NCBI GenBank assembly: GCA_018613035.1
Contig: JAGGRA010000052.1
Coordinates: forward strand, 1-62,024
DNA length: 62,024 nucleotides
Source: Pseudomonas sp. ISL-84
GTDB lineage: Bacteria; Bacillota; Bacilli; Bacillales; Cytobacillaceae
Direction of reading: 5' to 3'
How positions within the stretch are numbered: position 1 is the first letter of the stretch; each line of letters starts with the position of its first letter. This document shows positions 44,049 to 53,044 of this stretch, one piece after another. Under the pieces are notes generated by a model that worked only from the letters and a program-made list of their open reading frames with translations, did not search any database and was not told where the DNA came from. The translations under genes were made by a program, and so were the position numbers.

Positions 44049-44090
44049 TTTACAAAGTGTTAACTTCTTCTTAAGAATATTCTGTTAACC
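44049..44090 (+). promoter_or_regulatory. Phased PhoP-like half sites before phoX
   Basis: TTTACA (44049), TTAACT (44060) and TTAAGA (44071) are exactly 11 bases apart, followed by TTAACC (44085). PhoP in Bacillus binds TTAACA-like hexamers repeated every 11 bases. The gene behind encodes a PhoX phosphatase, which fits phosphate-starvation control. Confidence 0.6.
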
Positions 44091-44147
44091 TATTTGATAG
44101 AAAAGCTCAGCAGAAAGACAGCTCCAAAAAAATAGGAGGTATATTTT

Positions 44148-45590
44148 ATGTTAGTTGGAAGCAGGGATCTTAACAGAAGAGATTTTTTAAAAATTGGCGG
44201 AATGAGTACATTGGCAGTCACTCTTGGGTCTACTGGATTTTTTTCATTGGGCGAAGCCTCCAGTGCGCTTGCTGCAGCACCAAATCCTGCTGGCGGTTTC
44301 GGAGGCTACGGTCCCTTAGTCAAAGATCCAGCGGGTATTCTGGATCTTCCTCGGGGATTTAAATACAAAATCATTTCTAAAACAGGAGATCGAATGTCTA
44401 ACGGAGATTTGGTTCCGGGCAATCTTGATGGTATGGCAGCCTTTCAAGGTCCAAAAAATACAACGGTCCTTGTGAGGAATCATGAACTCGGAACGAATGC
44501 TGATTTCCCTGTTAACGGAAAGAATCCATGGAGCAAAGGGGCTGCAGGCGGAACAACTGCTCTGGTTGTTGGACAAAATAACGAGGTTATTAGCGAGTAT
44601 GTGACGAATTCAGGAAACATCAGGAACTGTGCAGGAGGACCTTCCACATGGGGTACATGGTTAACATGCGAGGAGACTCGGGAGCTTGGACATGGTTTTG
44701 TTTTTGAGGTAAATGCTCATGATCCCGAAAATGCTATGTCAAAAACTCCTATTCGGGATATGGGTTACTTTTCCCATGAAGCATGTGCGGTCGATCCATC
44801 AACTGGTATTTGGTACTTAACGGAGGATAGCAATCCAAGCTTTTTATATCGTTTTACTCCAAATGACCGAAGCCAAAAACTTGGTTCTCTGCAAAAGGGC
44901 GGAATTCTTGAAGCGGCAGCGATTGATGAATTGCCTTCTTCATCAGCCAGTTCCTTCAGTAATGGACAAGGATTTGGGATCGTTTGGAAGAAAATTAATC
45001 CAGAGCGTGCGAAAGAAGATGCACGTGATATGGGATGTATTCGATTTAGCCGCTTAGAAGGAGCCTGGTTTGCAGCAGGCACACTTTGGTTTGACGATAC
45101 CAGTGCGGGCACCGGAAAACTTGGACGTGTATATCGGTACTATCCAGCGACTAATACACTGGAGCTGTTCTATGAATCTGCCGCTTCCGACGACTTGGAG
45201 ATGCCGGATAATATAACGATTACTCCTTGGGGAGATCTATGGATTGCTGAAGATGGAAGCGGAAATGACCGAATTATTGGCCTTACTCCTGAAGGAAATG
45301 TCTACACGTTTGCAGAGAATACATTAAATGGTTCTGAATTTGCAGGACCTGCATTTTCACCAGATGGCAATACACTATTCGTTAATATACAAAGCCCAGG
45401 GATTACGCTTGCGATCACCGGTCCTTTCGCGCGAAGAAATGCTGCACGCCAGCGGACGATGAGCTATGCAGCTCCACCAGCCTCCTTTGCTCCTGCTGTT
45501 TCAGATAAGCTGGCTGCATTCGCAGAAAAACAAGGGATGTCTATCTTAGAAGCTGCTGCATTAGAACGCCACGGAATGCCCATTATTTAA
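44148..45590 (+). CDS. phoX: PhoX-family alkaline phosphatase (DUF839), Tat-exported
   Basis: A 480-residue protein with a twin-arginine signal (NRRDFLKIGGMSTLAVTLG, RR at 10-11) and ALA-type cleavage. The mature part is a beta-propeller of the PhoX/DUF839 group. LVRNHELGTNADFP, NCAGGPSTWGTWLTCEET, GYFSHEACAVDPSTGIWYLTEDS and ITPWGDLWIAEDG are its metal-binding blocks. PhoX enzymes are secreted calcium- and iron-dependent monoesterases used in phosphate starvation. The upstream spacer has PhoP-like repeats and a strong ribosome site (aataggaggtata). It is single, ending in a hairpin at 45633-45667. Confidence 0.9.
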   Translation: MLVGSRDLNRRDFLKIGGMSTLAVTLGSTGFFSLGEASSALAAAPNPAGGFGGYGPLVKDPAGILDLPRGFKYKIISKTGDRMSNGDLVPGNLDGMAAFQGPKNTTVLVRNHELGTNADFPVNGKNPWSKGAAGGTTALVVGQNNEVISEYVTNSGNIRNCAGGPSTWGTWLTCEETRELGHGFVFEVNAHDPENAMSKTPIRDMGYFSHEACAVDPSTGIWYLTEDSNPSFLYRFTPNDRSQKLGSLQKGGILEAAAIDELPSSSASSFSNGQGFGIVWKKINPERAKEDARDMGCIRFSRLEGAWFAAGTLWFDDTSAGTGKLGRVYRYYPATNTLELFYESAASDDLEMPDNITITPWGDLWIAEDGSGNDRIIGLTPEGNVYTFAENTLNGSEFAGPAFSPDGNTLFVNIQSPGITLAITGPFARRNAARQRTMSYAAPPASFAPAVSDKLAAFAEKQGMSILEAAALERHGMPII

Positions 45591-45632
45591 TTGAGGGATA
45601 ACGCAAGCAACCCGTATTGAAATAGTATTTTA

Positions 45633-45667
45633 AAAACCGCACGGTAATGTTTAGCGATGCGGTTTTC
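45633..45667 (+). terminator. Terminator-like hairpin after phoX
   Basis: AAAACCGCA (45633-45641) pairs with TGCGGTTTT (45658-45666), followed by a weak T stretch. Confidence 0.6.
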
Positions 45668-45781
45668 AATTTGTCGACAAAAGAGGTTTAGAATGGTCTC
45701 ATTCTGAACCCTTTTTGTTAAAGCTGCAAGCACGGAGGGTAATTAAACTTTAGGAAAAGTGAAAAGAGCCAAACCTGGAAT

Positions 45782-45810
45782 AAAAAATCCGGCCACTTCA
45801 TATGGCCGGG
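45782..45810 (-). terminator. Rho-independent terminator of sstT
   Basis: On the minus strand CCGGCCA pairs with TGGCCGG, followed by a T6 run, eleven bases after the sstT stop. Confidence 0.75.
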
Positions 45811-45820
45811 TAAGGTAGAT

Positions 45821-47053
45821 CTATGCAGTCATTTTTACAACCTTGTTTTGCTTACGCTTCTTAGCATATTCCGCAGTAGCGGTGAAAAGCGCATCCGATG
45901 AAGAGTTAAGTGCCGTTTCACAAGAATCCTGCAGGACACCGATGATGAAGCCTACTCCAACCACTTGCATGGCAATGTCATCTGGAATTCCGAATAAGCT
46001 GGATGCCAAAGGAATGAGCAACAGGGAACCGCCAGCTACACCGGATGCCCCGGCAGCGGATACTGCAGCTAAAATACTAAGAATCAATGCAGTTCCAAAA
46101 TCCACTTGAATGCCAAGTGTATGAACGGCTGCAAGCGTCAAGACAGAAATCGTAACAGCTGCGCCTGCCATATTGATGGTCGCCCCTAATGGGATTGAAA
46201 CGGAATACGTATCTTCATCCAAGCCAAGTTTTTCACATAAGCTCATGTTTACCGGGATATTTGCAGCAGAGCTGCGTGTGAAGAATGCTGTAATTCCGCT
46301 TTCCCTTAAGCATCTTAGAACAAGCGGGTAAGGGTTTTGGCGAATATTGATATACACGATAATAGGATTTATAACAAGTGCGATAAAGAACATGCATCCG
46401 AGCAGAACAGCAAGCAATTTGCCGTAGTCGAGCAAAGCGGAAAGACCGTTTGTGACTATCGCTTCAAATACTAGGCCCATGATCCCAATCGGAGCTAAGT
46501 TAATGACCCATTTTACTAACTTTGAGATCGCATCCGAGATGTTGCCCAGCATGTTTTTTGTCGTATCAGCTGCATTTCTTAAGGCGATGCCAAGAAGAAC
46601 CGCCCATGTCAGGATCCCGATGTAGTTGCCGTTCAACAGGGCATTGATCGGGTTGTCCACAATGTTGAAGAGCAGCGTCTGAAGGACCTCCACAATTCCG
46701 CCTGGAGGAGTCACATCTTCAGCACCTGGTGCAAGTGATAAGGTAACCGGAAAAAGGAAGCTTGCGACAACTGCGACAAACCCGGCCAGGAATGTACTAA
46801 TTCCATAAAGGGCTACAATGGATTTCATATTTGTTTTGTGGCCGCTTCTGTGTTTGGAAATCGCATGCATAACCAAGAACAGAACTAGTACAGGTGCAAC
46901 CGCCTTTAATGCACCTACAAATAATGAACCAAAAACTGAGACCCATTTTGCTGCATCCGGAACCGTTAAAGCCAGGGCAATACCGATTACAATACCTATA
47001 AGGATCCGTTTGACAAGGCTAATTTGGTTCCACTTCCGAATTGCATTTTTCAT
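45821..47053 (-). CDS. sstT: Serine/threonine:sodium symporter SstT
   Basis: A 410-residue sodium/dicarboxylate-type (DAACS) membrane protein. [42 protein letters not shown], with the serine-rich hairpin and the NMAG motif, and [26 protein letters not shown] with AVSAAGASG are diagnostic for SstT, which takes up serine and threonine with sodium. Length is normal. The start is preceded by GGAGGG on the minus strand. It stands alone, with its own terminator. Confidence 0.94.
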   Translation of the reverse strand: MKNAIRKWNQISLVKRILIGIVIGIALALTVPDAAKWVSVFGSLFVGALKAVAPVLVLFLVMHAISKHRSGHKTNMKSIVALYGISTFLAGFVAVVASFLFPVTLSLAPGAEDVTPPGGIVEVLQTLLFNIVDNPINALLNGNYIGILTWAVLLGIALRNAADTTKNMLGNISDAISKLVKWVINLAPIGIMGLVFEAIVTNGLSALLDYGKLLAVLLGCMFFIALVINPIIVYINIRQNPYPLVLRCLRESGITAFFTRSSAANIPVNMSLCEKLGLDEDTYSVSIPLGATINMAGAAVTISVLTLAAVHTLGIQVDFGTALILSILAAVSAAGASGVAGGSLLLIPLASSLFGIPDDIAMQVVGVGFIIGVLQDSCETALNSSSDALFTATAEYAKKRKQNKVVKMTA

Positions 47054-47680
47054 AAAAGTACCCTCCGAAATTCTTTAGAATAAGTAGATAAAAAGATAAA
47101 ATGGCCTATCACTGTTTTTGACAACAGCAATATCAGATAGTTTAACACAAATATTTAAAATTGTGCGATAAATTATTATATTGAAATATTTGTAAGGCTT
47201 AAAATCCTATGGCTTATTGCTTAAGAACAAAGGTTTCCGCATAAATTTTCACGACAAATGGTCTAATAATTACTTTGAGGAATAAACTTTCACCGTTGCC
47301 CAATCTAAAAATATATTTACCGTTTCCTAAAATCCAAAAAATGGGGTACATATAATGACAGGAATTTTATTAGCCCTAGTTCAGCGGTTTCATAGGGAAG
47401 TATTGTATTTGTCAGCAATAAGCTTGGGGGAGAAACGTTATACGATGATAGAGACATGACCCAATATCCAGGATTTCAGGAGAAGGAATAGGATATTTTT
47501 CATCACCTAGATATTATAAATAGAAACATAAATGGCCTGACCGTATTTTTTGTGAAGGGAAGGCTTTTTTTCATCTAATAGGGCAGGTTTTTACTTGTAG
47601 TTGTCGAAATAAGAATCGACTACCATGACAATTACGATTATATAGAGCAAAAATTTTTAATAAACCACTAGGAGGTAAAC
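47054..47680. other. Intergenic region, possible gene fragment
   Basis: No gene is supported. Around 47427-47492 one frame reads LGGETLYDDRDMTQYPGFQEKE before a stop, a protein-like fragment without a start, which may be a decayed tail. I do not recognise its family. The rest is AT-rich, with no riboswitch or terminator I could name. Confidence 0.3.
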
Positions 47681-48076
47681 ATGGGAAGATTAGTTCATTT
47701 TGAAGTTCATGTGGATGACATGGAGCGGGCAAAGAAGTTTTATGGAGAGGTATTCGGATGGTCATTTCAGGATTGGAGTGATTACGCAGGAATGCCTTAC
47801 TTTGGAGCAGTGACCGGTGATGAGAATGAAACAGGGATCAATGGTGCTTTGATGCAGCGGCAAAGTCCTCCGCCGGAAGCTAACCAAGCTTTAAATGGAT
47901 TTGCTTGTACAATGGGAGTGGAAGATTACGATACAGCAGAAGCAAAGATTCTTGAGAATGGCGGAAAAGTCGCCATGCCTAAATATGCTCTGCCCGGAAT
48001 GGCGTGGCAGGGATACTATCTTGATACAGAAGGGAATGTTTTCGGCATTCATCAGCCAGATGCGAATGCAAAATAA
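47681..48076 (+). CDS. VOC (glyoxalase-like) family protein
   Basis: A 131-residue vicinal-oxygen-chelate fold protein. RLVHFEVHVDDMERAKKFYGEVFGWSFQDW is the first beta-alpha-beta-beta-beta unit with a potential metal histidine, and YLDTEGNVFGIHQPD closes the second. VOC proteins include glyoxalases, dioxygenases and antibiotic-binding proteins, and the role here is unknown. Start ATG has ctaggaggtaaac upstream. Single gene. Confidence 0.9.
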   Translation: MGRLVHFEVHVDDMERAKKFYGEVFGWSFQDWSDYAGMPYFGAVTGDENETGINGALMQRQSPPPEANQALNGFACTMGVEDYDTAEAKILENGGKVAMPKYALPGMAWQGYYLDTEGNVFGIHQPDANAK

Positions 48077-48161
48077 AATCAATGACTGGTGAAAGCATGA
48101 AATCCGCTAGGCAGTCCTATAGGCTTGGAAGAAGATCGGTCTAATTCAAGAAGCTTATATA

Positions 48162-48217
48162 GGTGCCTGCCTCCAACTTCATTAAAGCATTAGTGAGTTA
48201 GATAAGTACACCTATTT
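48162..48217. repeat. Dispersed GGTGCCTG hairpin repeat, decayed copy
   Basis: aggtgcctgcctccaacttc, attaaagcattagtgagtt and acacctattttt. Both arms are still recognisable but no longer well paired. Confidence 0.45.
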
Positions 48218-48226
48218 TTCATAGTT

Positions 48227-48265
48227 AACCGCACAGTGATTTTCACTCGTGCGGTTTATTTTTTA
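48227..48265 (+). terminator. Rho-independent terminator
   Basis: AACCGCAC (48227-48234) and GTGCGGTT (48249-48256), followed by TATTTTTT. It probably ends a transcript from the VOC gene. Confidence 0.6.
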
Positions 48266-48527
48266 AAATTTGTTTTCATCCTCAGTCATTTGATTGGTAT
48301 AGTAGTTGGATCATGTTGAGAATTGCTTTTGTAAAGTTCAATAATTGATCTTGTGGGCACACTTTTTAAATAGATTTTAAAAGGTTTTTATGAGAAGCTG
48401 ATGGTGAAGTGTTTTACCGGGATTTTTGGTAATAGACAGTACTATGGAGCTGGCACAATCGTAAAAGCGATAAATCCTCAGTAAGTGCCAGATTGAAATA
48501 AACGTATTGGAGTAGCTAGGGAAGATA

Positions 48528-48707
48528 ATGAAGAGATATAAGCTGAAGAATAATTTTAAAGGATTAAAAAAGGGCACACAATTTTATTTGATTGCTGAAT
48601 CCGAATTTATTGGAATTAAAGATTTTGTTTTACGAACTAAAGACTTATCGATCAGGATAACGATTAATGAAAAGGAGCTGTATAAGAACTTTACACGATT
48701 GATTTAA
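48528..48707 (+). CDS. Small hypothetical protein
   Basis: A 59-residue basic protein (MKRYKLKNNFKGLKKGTQFYLIAESEFIGIKDFVLR...). It has a plausible ribosome site (tagggaag) and balanced composition, so translation is believable. No membrane segment or named motif. The next identifiable genes are decayed, so this could also be a survivor of a degraded cluster. Function unknown. Confidence 0.55.
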   Translation: MKRYKLKNNFKGLKKGTQFYLIAESEFIGIKDFVLRTKDLSIRITINEKELYKNFTRLI

Positions 48708-48821
48708 TGGGAGAAAATACTTCTGGTAAATACTCCAGTTGAGCTTTCCATTTATCGGCTTATACCAGGGTGGTTACGCTCCTCTTCCTTTCCAAAAATG
48801 AAATAGAAAACAAGAGAATTA

Positions 48822-49060
48822 CGTGGATAAATTTGAACAAAAAATAGCTGTCACTTTATTTGTTTTTTTAACCTTTCTCACTTGGCTTTTTCATCTCTAT
48901 TTATTTTTCTGCAGAAATTGATTGGTGGACTGTTCTTAATGGGGAACAGACCAGTTATGATACATACGCGGTTAGTGTTTCATTTACTAGGATTTTGCTT
49001 GGTCTAGCCCTATCTCTAGTTTCTGGCTTATTTATATATAGGTTAATTAGCAAAAAATAA
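48822..49060 (+). pseudogene. Small membrane protein with a frameshift
   Basis: From GTG 48822 the frame reads VDKFEQKIAVTLFVFLTFLTWLFHLYLF and stops soon after. The +1 frame then continues FSAEIDWWTVLNGEQTSYDTYAVSVSFTRILLGLALSL to a stop at 49058-49060. The two parts would form a protein of about 79 residues with two membrane helices. The shift falls in a T run (ATTTTTC, about 48902), suggesting one extra T. Real mutation or sequence error cannot be told apart. Confidence 0.55.
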
Positions 49061-49134
49061 GTTTTATTATTGAACTAAGGGAATTAAAGAGCCAGCTGTA
49101 AAACTTGCAGCTTCTTTCCAAACGAATGTAGCAG

Positions 49135-49719
49135 TTAAACAGGAGCCTTTGTACCTTTATTACGAAAATATTTTTCTGTCCATAAAAATACGTTAGTTAT
49201 GAACTTGGCTAAGATGATTAAGATCATATACCCAAGAAAAGATATAAATAATTTGTATTTCCATATAATCTAAAAAGTCCCAGACCTACAAGAAGGGGCT
49301 TAAAAACAAATGCCAAAACTGCTGATGTCAAAGAAAAAATAATAATTTTTTTTATGATTTAATGTCCATTGGTATACAAGCATAAAGGTTACAGGAATAA
49401 AGCTCGAATCAAGGGATAATCCTGGTATCATTGGAATTATTGGAATAGGGTAATGCAAAAAGCCTAAATTTTTTGCATATAGGTCAATATAACCAAATAA
49501 AACATGAATGCTGTACCCGTAAAAGCCCATAAAAAAAATTTTACTTTTATCAATTTGGAAAAACAGAATAATTAGCGGAACAACAAGTAAAGAGACCATC
49601 AGCCAATATTCAAAGGACGTGTAGAGGAAGTAATCGAGCCAATATTCATTTAATGCCTTTTGCCCCTCTTTTCCCATTTTTACAATATTATCGAATTGTT
49701 CGATACGTTGTTTTTCCAT
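49135..49719 (-). pseudogene. CBO0543-family membrane protein, frameshifted
   Basis: The first 120 residues (EYWLDYFLYTSFEYWLMVSLLVVPLIILFF, GFYGYSIHVLFGYIDLY, VYQWTLNHKKNYY) fit the CBO0543 family of small membrane proteins. After an A8/T6 stretch (about 49331-49351) the frame is lost. Another frame then carries SLTSAVLAFVFKPLLVGLGLFRLYGNTNYLYLFLG, and a third YMILIILAKFITNVFLWTEKYF to TAA at 49135. Two single-base shifts therefore break an otherwise typical gene. Confidence 0.65.
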
Positions 49720-49922
49720 TGACGTTCATCCTTTAAATAGGGATTCTACTCATATTATGCTTATTTGGAAATTATATATGTAGATGTACAAGTCCTGTTT
49801 GGTCTCCAGTGATTACATACCATTGTTATCATACCAGGCTTCATTTGTTGTAGAAAAGGTCAGGTTTGTTGCCTGTTACAAGAAGCTAGATATAAATTGT
49901 AGAGATTAAAGAGGTGAGTTTT

Positions 49923-50262
49923 ATGCGAAATTAAAAAATAGTAATGTCGTTATTAGTTATTGCGATAATTAGTTTATACATTATCTCTAATAATTTACTT
50001 ACAACAAGTTCTACAACCGCTATCGTTAAAGTTTTGGAAAAAGGTTATTCAAAAGAGAATGAAGAAGCGTTTATTGTAGTCGTTCCTCCGAATATGTCAA
50101 AAGAGTATCAATTGAAACTAAGATTTTAGTAAAAGAACATGGGGTAAGAATTTAATTAAAGAGGATATAACATATCTCGTAAACTATAGGAACAAACAGA
50201 ACGGCGTGAGTATCTTAGACCACATTCAAAATATGGATGATAATGATGCAATACAACTTTAA
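49923..50262 (+). pseudogene. Decayed small exported protein
   Basis: The ATG at 49923 (with gaggtgag before it) is followed after three codons by TAA (49932-49934). The same frame then gives VMSLLVIAIISLYIISNNLL, a signal or membrane segment, and IVKVLEKGYSKENEEAFIVVVPPNMSKEYQL. The remainder, KILVKEHGV then NLIKEDITYLVNYRNKQNGVSILDHIQ, lies in two other frames up to TAA at 50260-50262. One nonsense and two frameshift changes are needed to explain it. Family not recognised. Confidence 0.55.
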
Positions 50263-50297
50263 CTAAAGAAGAAAAGCTAGTCTATCGGGTTGCTTTC

Positions 50298-50354
50298 AAG
50301 GGTGCCAGTCCCAGTTACGCTAAGGCATGAGCGAATGAGGGGACTGGCACCCAT
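50298..50354. repeat. Dispersed GGTGCCTG-type hairpin repeat, variant arms
   Basis: gggtgccagtcccagttacg, ctaaggcatgagcgaatgagg and ggactggcacccattttc. The arms GGTGCCAGTCCC and GGGACTGGCACC pair perfectly, with compensating changes relative to the 4698 copy, which supports selection on the hairpin. Confidence 0.7.
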
Positions 50355-50406
50355 TTTCTTTAATATCAGGTATAAGCTGTTAAGTAATGCCTCATTATTC
50401 ACGAGT

Positions 50407-51234
50407 TTACTTAGCACACAGAATGAAACTATTCAATGATTGTTCATTACCACTAGAACGATTCATCAGTTCATAGTAACTATTGATTAATGTTTGCATC
50501 ATGGCAGAGGTATTAGTGAATTCGTCTTGGATGATATTTGCATAATCCTTTTCCCACTGTGCGTCTTGCAGGTATGTCGCGTCGACTGTAAGCTCCTTCT
50601 CAATTTGAAAATTTGCTTGTTTAAGTAAATGTCTAATCTGCGTTTTGTCAAACAGGTTTTGAATGTTTCCATCATTCTTCACAAAGCTGGAATACAACGC
50701 TAGAATAGAGACGGCATAAAAATGGGCACGCTGAGTCATGCTGGTAAAATCAAGGTCCCATTCTGCAAAGCATATACGCTTAGTCATTTTACGCAGTCTT
50801 TGGAAGTAATTCTTAAGATCTTTCGGATCCTTAAAGTACCAGGAAGAATGCGATAATACTGCGATGTCGTACGGTGTAATCGTTTCGGAAAAATTCATAA
50901 AGTCCATTTCAAAATGAAAAGTAATACGTTCCCTTAAGGGAGACTTCTTAATTCGATCTGTTGCTTGGCCTAATGTTAATGGTGATCCGTAATCGGGGCT
51001 GGCAATATCAATTGCGGTTACATGTCCGCTTTCTCCTGCTGCATTTGCTATTGCAGCGGTCGTGTCCCCTTGCCCACAGCCGATTTCCAGGACACGCATT
51101 CCTTCTTGAATATTAAAAGCTTCCACTAAACTCAAACGATGCTGCAGCTGAATCTGTTGGATAAAATCCTCTTCATAAAGATTGTACGCGGATAAAAAGG
51201 TTTTTGTTATTTCGTTAAGTTGAAATGATCTCAT
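50407..51234 (-). CDS. Class I SAM-dependent methyltransferase
   Basis: A 275-residue methyltransferase. GMRVLEIGCGQGDTTAAIANAAGESGHVTAIDIASPDYG supplies motif I and the acidic end of strand two, and YDIAVLSHSSWYF is motif IV. The C-terminal half is helical and probably forms the substrate lid. No sign of the target (RNA, protein or small molecule). Ribosome site ataaggagaaagc on the minus strand. No operon partner; the repeat at 50298 lies at its 3' end. Confidence 0.86.
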   Translation of the reverse strand: MRSFQLNEITKTFLSAYNLYEEDFIQQIQLQHRLSLVEAFNIQEGMRVLEIGCGQGDTTAAIANAAGESGHVTAIDIASPDYGSPLTLGQATDRIKKSPLRERITFHFEMDFMNFSETITPYDIAVLSHSSWYFKDPKDLKNYFQRLRKMTKRICFAEWDLDFTSMTQRAHFYAVSILALYSSFVKNDGNIQNLFDKTQIRHLLKQANFQIEKELTVDATYLQDAQWEKDYANIIQDEFTNTSAMMQTLINSYYELMNRSSGNEQSLNSFILCAK

Positions 51235-51595
51235 AGCTTTCTCCTTATAACTATTTTCGTTGCACCTAGCTTATAGGGGTACTGAAAAGGTGATAACTCG
51301 GATAATGAAACTTTTACGAAAAAGATTTATTTAATATATACACCATCAATTCATCCACTCTTTCTTTAATTAGTTCAATTTAATCACAATTAATTATTGC
51401 TGCATATGTTTTATGTAAAAGCTGTGTTCAAGCTGATAAGTTGATATTTGCACCCTGTTTATTTATATTAGCTATTTTCGCAAACTTTGTGGCTTTTTTT
51501 AACAAGTAGTGAGGGGAGGCAAATTCTATTAAGCTATTTGCTTTGGAAAAAAGAAGGTATCCCAAAAGCGATACTTTCGGGACACCCTCTTTTTG
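51235..51595. other. Intergenic region between methyltransferase and cwlJ
   Basis: No coding gene seen. It contains the cwlJ terminator at 51547-51592 and AT-rich sequence that probably holds the methyltransferase promoter. Confidence 0.5.
51547..51592 (-). terminator. Rho-independent terminator of cwlJ
   Basis: AAGAGGGTGTCCC pairs with GGGATACCTTCTT with one or two mismatches around a 15-base loop, followed by T on the minus strand. Confidence 0.7.
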
Positions 51596-52036
51596 TTACC
51601 ACGTATAAGCACCTTCACATGTATTAGCCTTCGGTTCATAGTAACAATGTAGTTTAAATTGTCCTGCAAATGGCTGATCGTACCATGTAGGTGGACATGG
51701 AGCATACGGATTAAAATACCAAAGAGCATACTTGGAAGGATGTTGTCTCCAATAGTCTAAGGTTTGTTTGGCTAATCTTTTTTCTACACTTCTTGCTCTG
51801 TTATAAAAAACATTACCCTTCTGTACCGCTTCAAAAGAATAATTTCCTCCTTGTACTTGAAAAATCACCTGTGGTATTGTCCTTAAACCTTCAAAATCGA
51901 GACAATTAGCTTTTCGTCGATTTACAATTACATTACCAACCATAAGCATCCCCAGTTTTCCTTCACCTTCCGCTTCTGCTCTCATCATCCTTGCCATTAA
52001 AGCAACGTCACTGTCTGTATATTGTACTCTTGGCAT
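51596..52036 (-). CDS. cwlJ: Spore cortex-lytic hydrolase CwlJ
   Basis: A 146-residue enzyme matching CwlJ along its length: DSDVALMARMMRAEAEGEGKLGMLMVGNVIVNRRKANC with the catalytic glutamates, LDFEGLRTIPQVIFQ, SKYALWYFNPYAPCPPTWYDQPFAGQFKLHCYYEPKANTCEGAYTW at the end. There is no signal peptide, as in CwlJ, which is assembled in the spore coat and degrades cortex during calcium-dipicolinate germination. The frame extends to 52159, but GAGGTGAT fits the ATG at 52036. gerQ, its usual partner, is not adjacent. Shows that the organism sporulates. Confidence 0.93.
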   Translation of the reverse strand: MPRVQYTDSDVALMARMMRAEAEGEGKLGMLMVGNVIVNRRKANCLDFEGLRTIPQVIFQVQGGNYSFEAVQKGNVFYNRARSVEKRLAKQTLDYWRQHPSKYALWYFNPYAPCPPTWYDQPFAGQFKLHCYYEPKANTCEGAYTW

Positions 52037-52270
52037 TTTTATCACCTCTAAAAGAAGTGTATTAAGAAATCCTGCAAAAATGTTAACGGGTTCAGTTAGA
52101 GGGGAGAAAATATAAATAGCGCTGTAATCAATGGAAACAATCACATTGCATAAAAACAAAGGGGAGTTTTTAACCTCGATAAAAATATAATTATAATCAG
52201 CAATTTTTTATTGATAAACGATAAAAATCGTTTTATAATCAATATACATTAAATGAATGAGGTGCATTTT

Positions 52271-52753
52271 ATGAAACAAGGAACAACACTCTTTTTAAAG
52301 ATAGCTGTTATTCTGATTGGAATTCCGATTCTTGCTTTGTGCATTTTTTTGGTGCCTGAGATAGCAAATTTTGCAGCAGAGCTGTATTCGGAACATGCAT
52401 ATATGAAATATCTCATTTTAATCGATTTGTATGCATCGGCGATCCCTTTTTATTTTGCTCTTTATCAAGCCTTTAAACTTTTAAGCTATATTGACAAGAA
52501 TAAAGCCTTCTCGGACTTATCTGTAAAATCTTTAAAGAATATAAAAAATTGTGCAATTACCATCAGTATTTTGTATGCGGCAGGCATGCCTCTCTTCTAT
52601 CTTATGGCCGAAAGAGACGACGCCCCAGGTATTATAGTAATCGGATTGGTCGTTATTTTTGCTTCAATGGTGATTGCAGTCTTTGCTGCTGTTCTTCAAA
52701 AACTGTTAAAAGAAGCGATTGATATAAAATCAGAAAATGACTTAACGGTCTGA
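52271..52753 (+). CDS. yoaS: DUF2975 membrane protein, YoaS-like
   Basis: A 160-residue protein with four membrane helices: FLKIAVILIGIPILALCIFLV, LILIDLYASAIPFYFALYQAFKLLSYIDKNKAFSDLSV, AITISILYAAGMPLFYLMAE and VIAVFAAVLQKLL. The cytoplasmic loop KNKAFSDLSVKSLKNIKNCA is a DUF2975 feature. Directly followed by a small helix-turn-helix gene, exactly as in the yoaS-yozG pair of B. subtilis. The start ATG 52271 has gaggtgc upstream (longer frame opens at 52253). Function unknown. Confidence 0.85.
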   Translation: MKQGTTLFLKIAVILIGIPILALCIFLVPEIANFAAELYSEHAYMKYLILIDLYASAIPFYFALYQAFKLLSYIDKNKAFSDLSVKSLKNIKNCAITISILYAAGMPLFYLMAERDDAPGIIVIGLVVIFASMVIAVFAAVLQKLLKEAIDIKSENDLTV

Positions 52754-52763
52754 GGTGAAAACA

Positions 52764-52976
52764 ATGGCTATTATTATTAATATTGATGTGATGCTGGCTA
52801 AAAGGAAAATGAGCGTAACAGAACTTTCTGAGAAGGTTGGAATCACAATGGCGAACCTTTCTATTTTAAAAAATGGAAAGGCAAAAGCAATAAGGTTTTC
52901 AACATTAGAGGCAATTTGCAAAGCATTAGAATGTCAGCCCGGAGATATTATAGAATACCGATGTGATGATGAATAA
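52764..52976 (+). CDS. yozG: Small Cro/CI-type regulator, YozG-like
   Basis: A 70-residue helix-turn-helix protein: NIDVMLAKRKMSVTELSEKVGITMANLSILKNGKAKAIRFSTLEAICKALECQPGDIIEY is the compact form of the XRE domain, typical of YozG. It starts ten bases after the DUF2975 gene with gaggtgaaaac in front (an upstream GTG at 52755 is less likely), so the membrane protein and the regulator form a module. Probably autoregulates the pair. Ligand unknown. Confidence 0.9.
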   Translation: MAIIINIDVMLAKRKMSVTELSEKVGITMANLSILKNGKAKAIRFSTLEAICKALECQPGDIIEYRCDDE

Positions 52977-53044
52977 AGCAAGAATATTCAACATTGATAG
53001 GAAAAGAAAGGTTTTTCTGACTTTTGATAAAAGGGGAGTTACAT

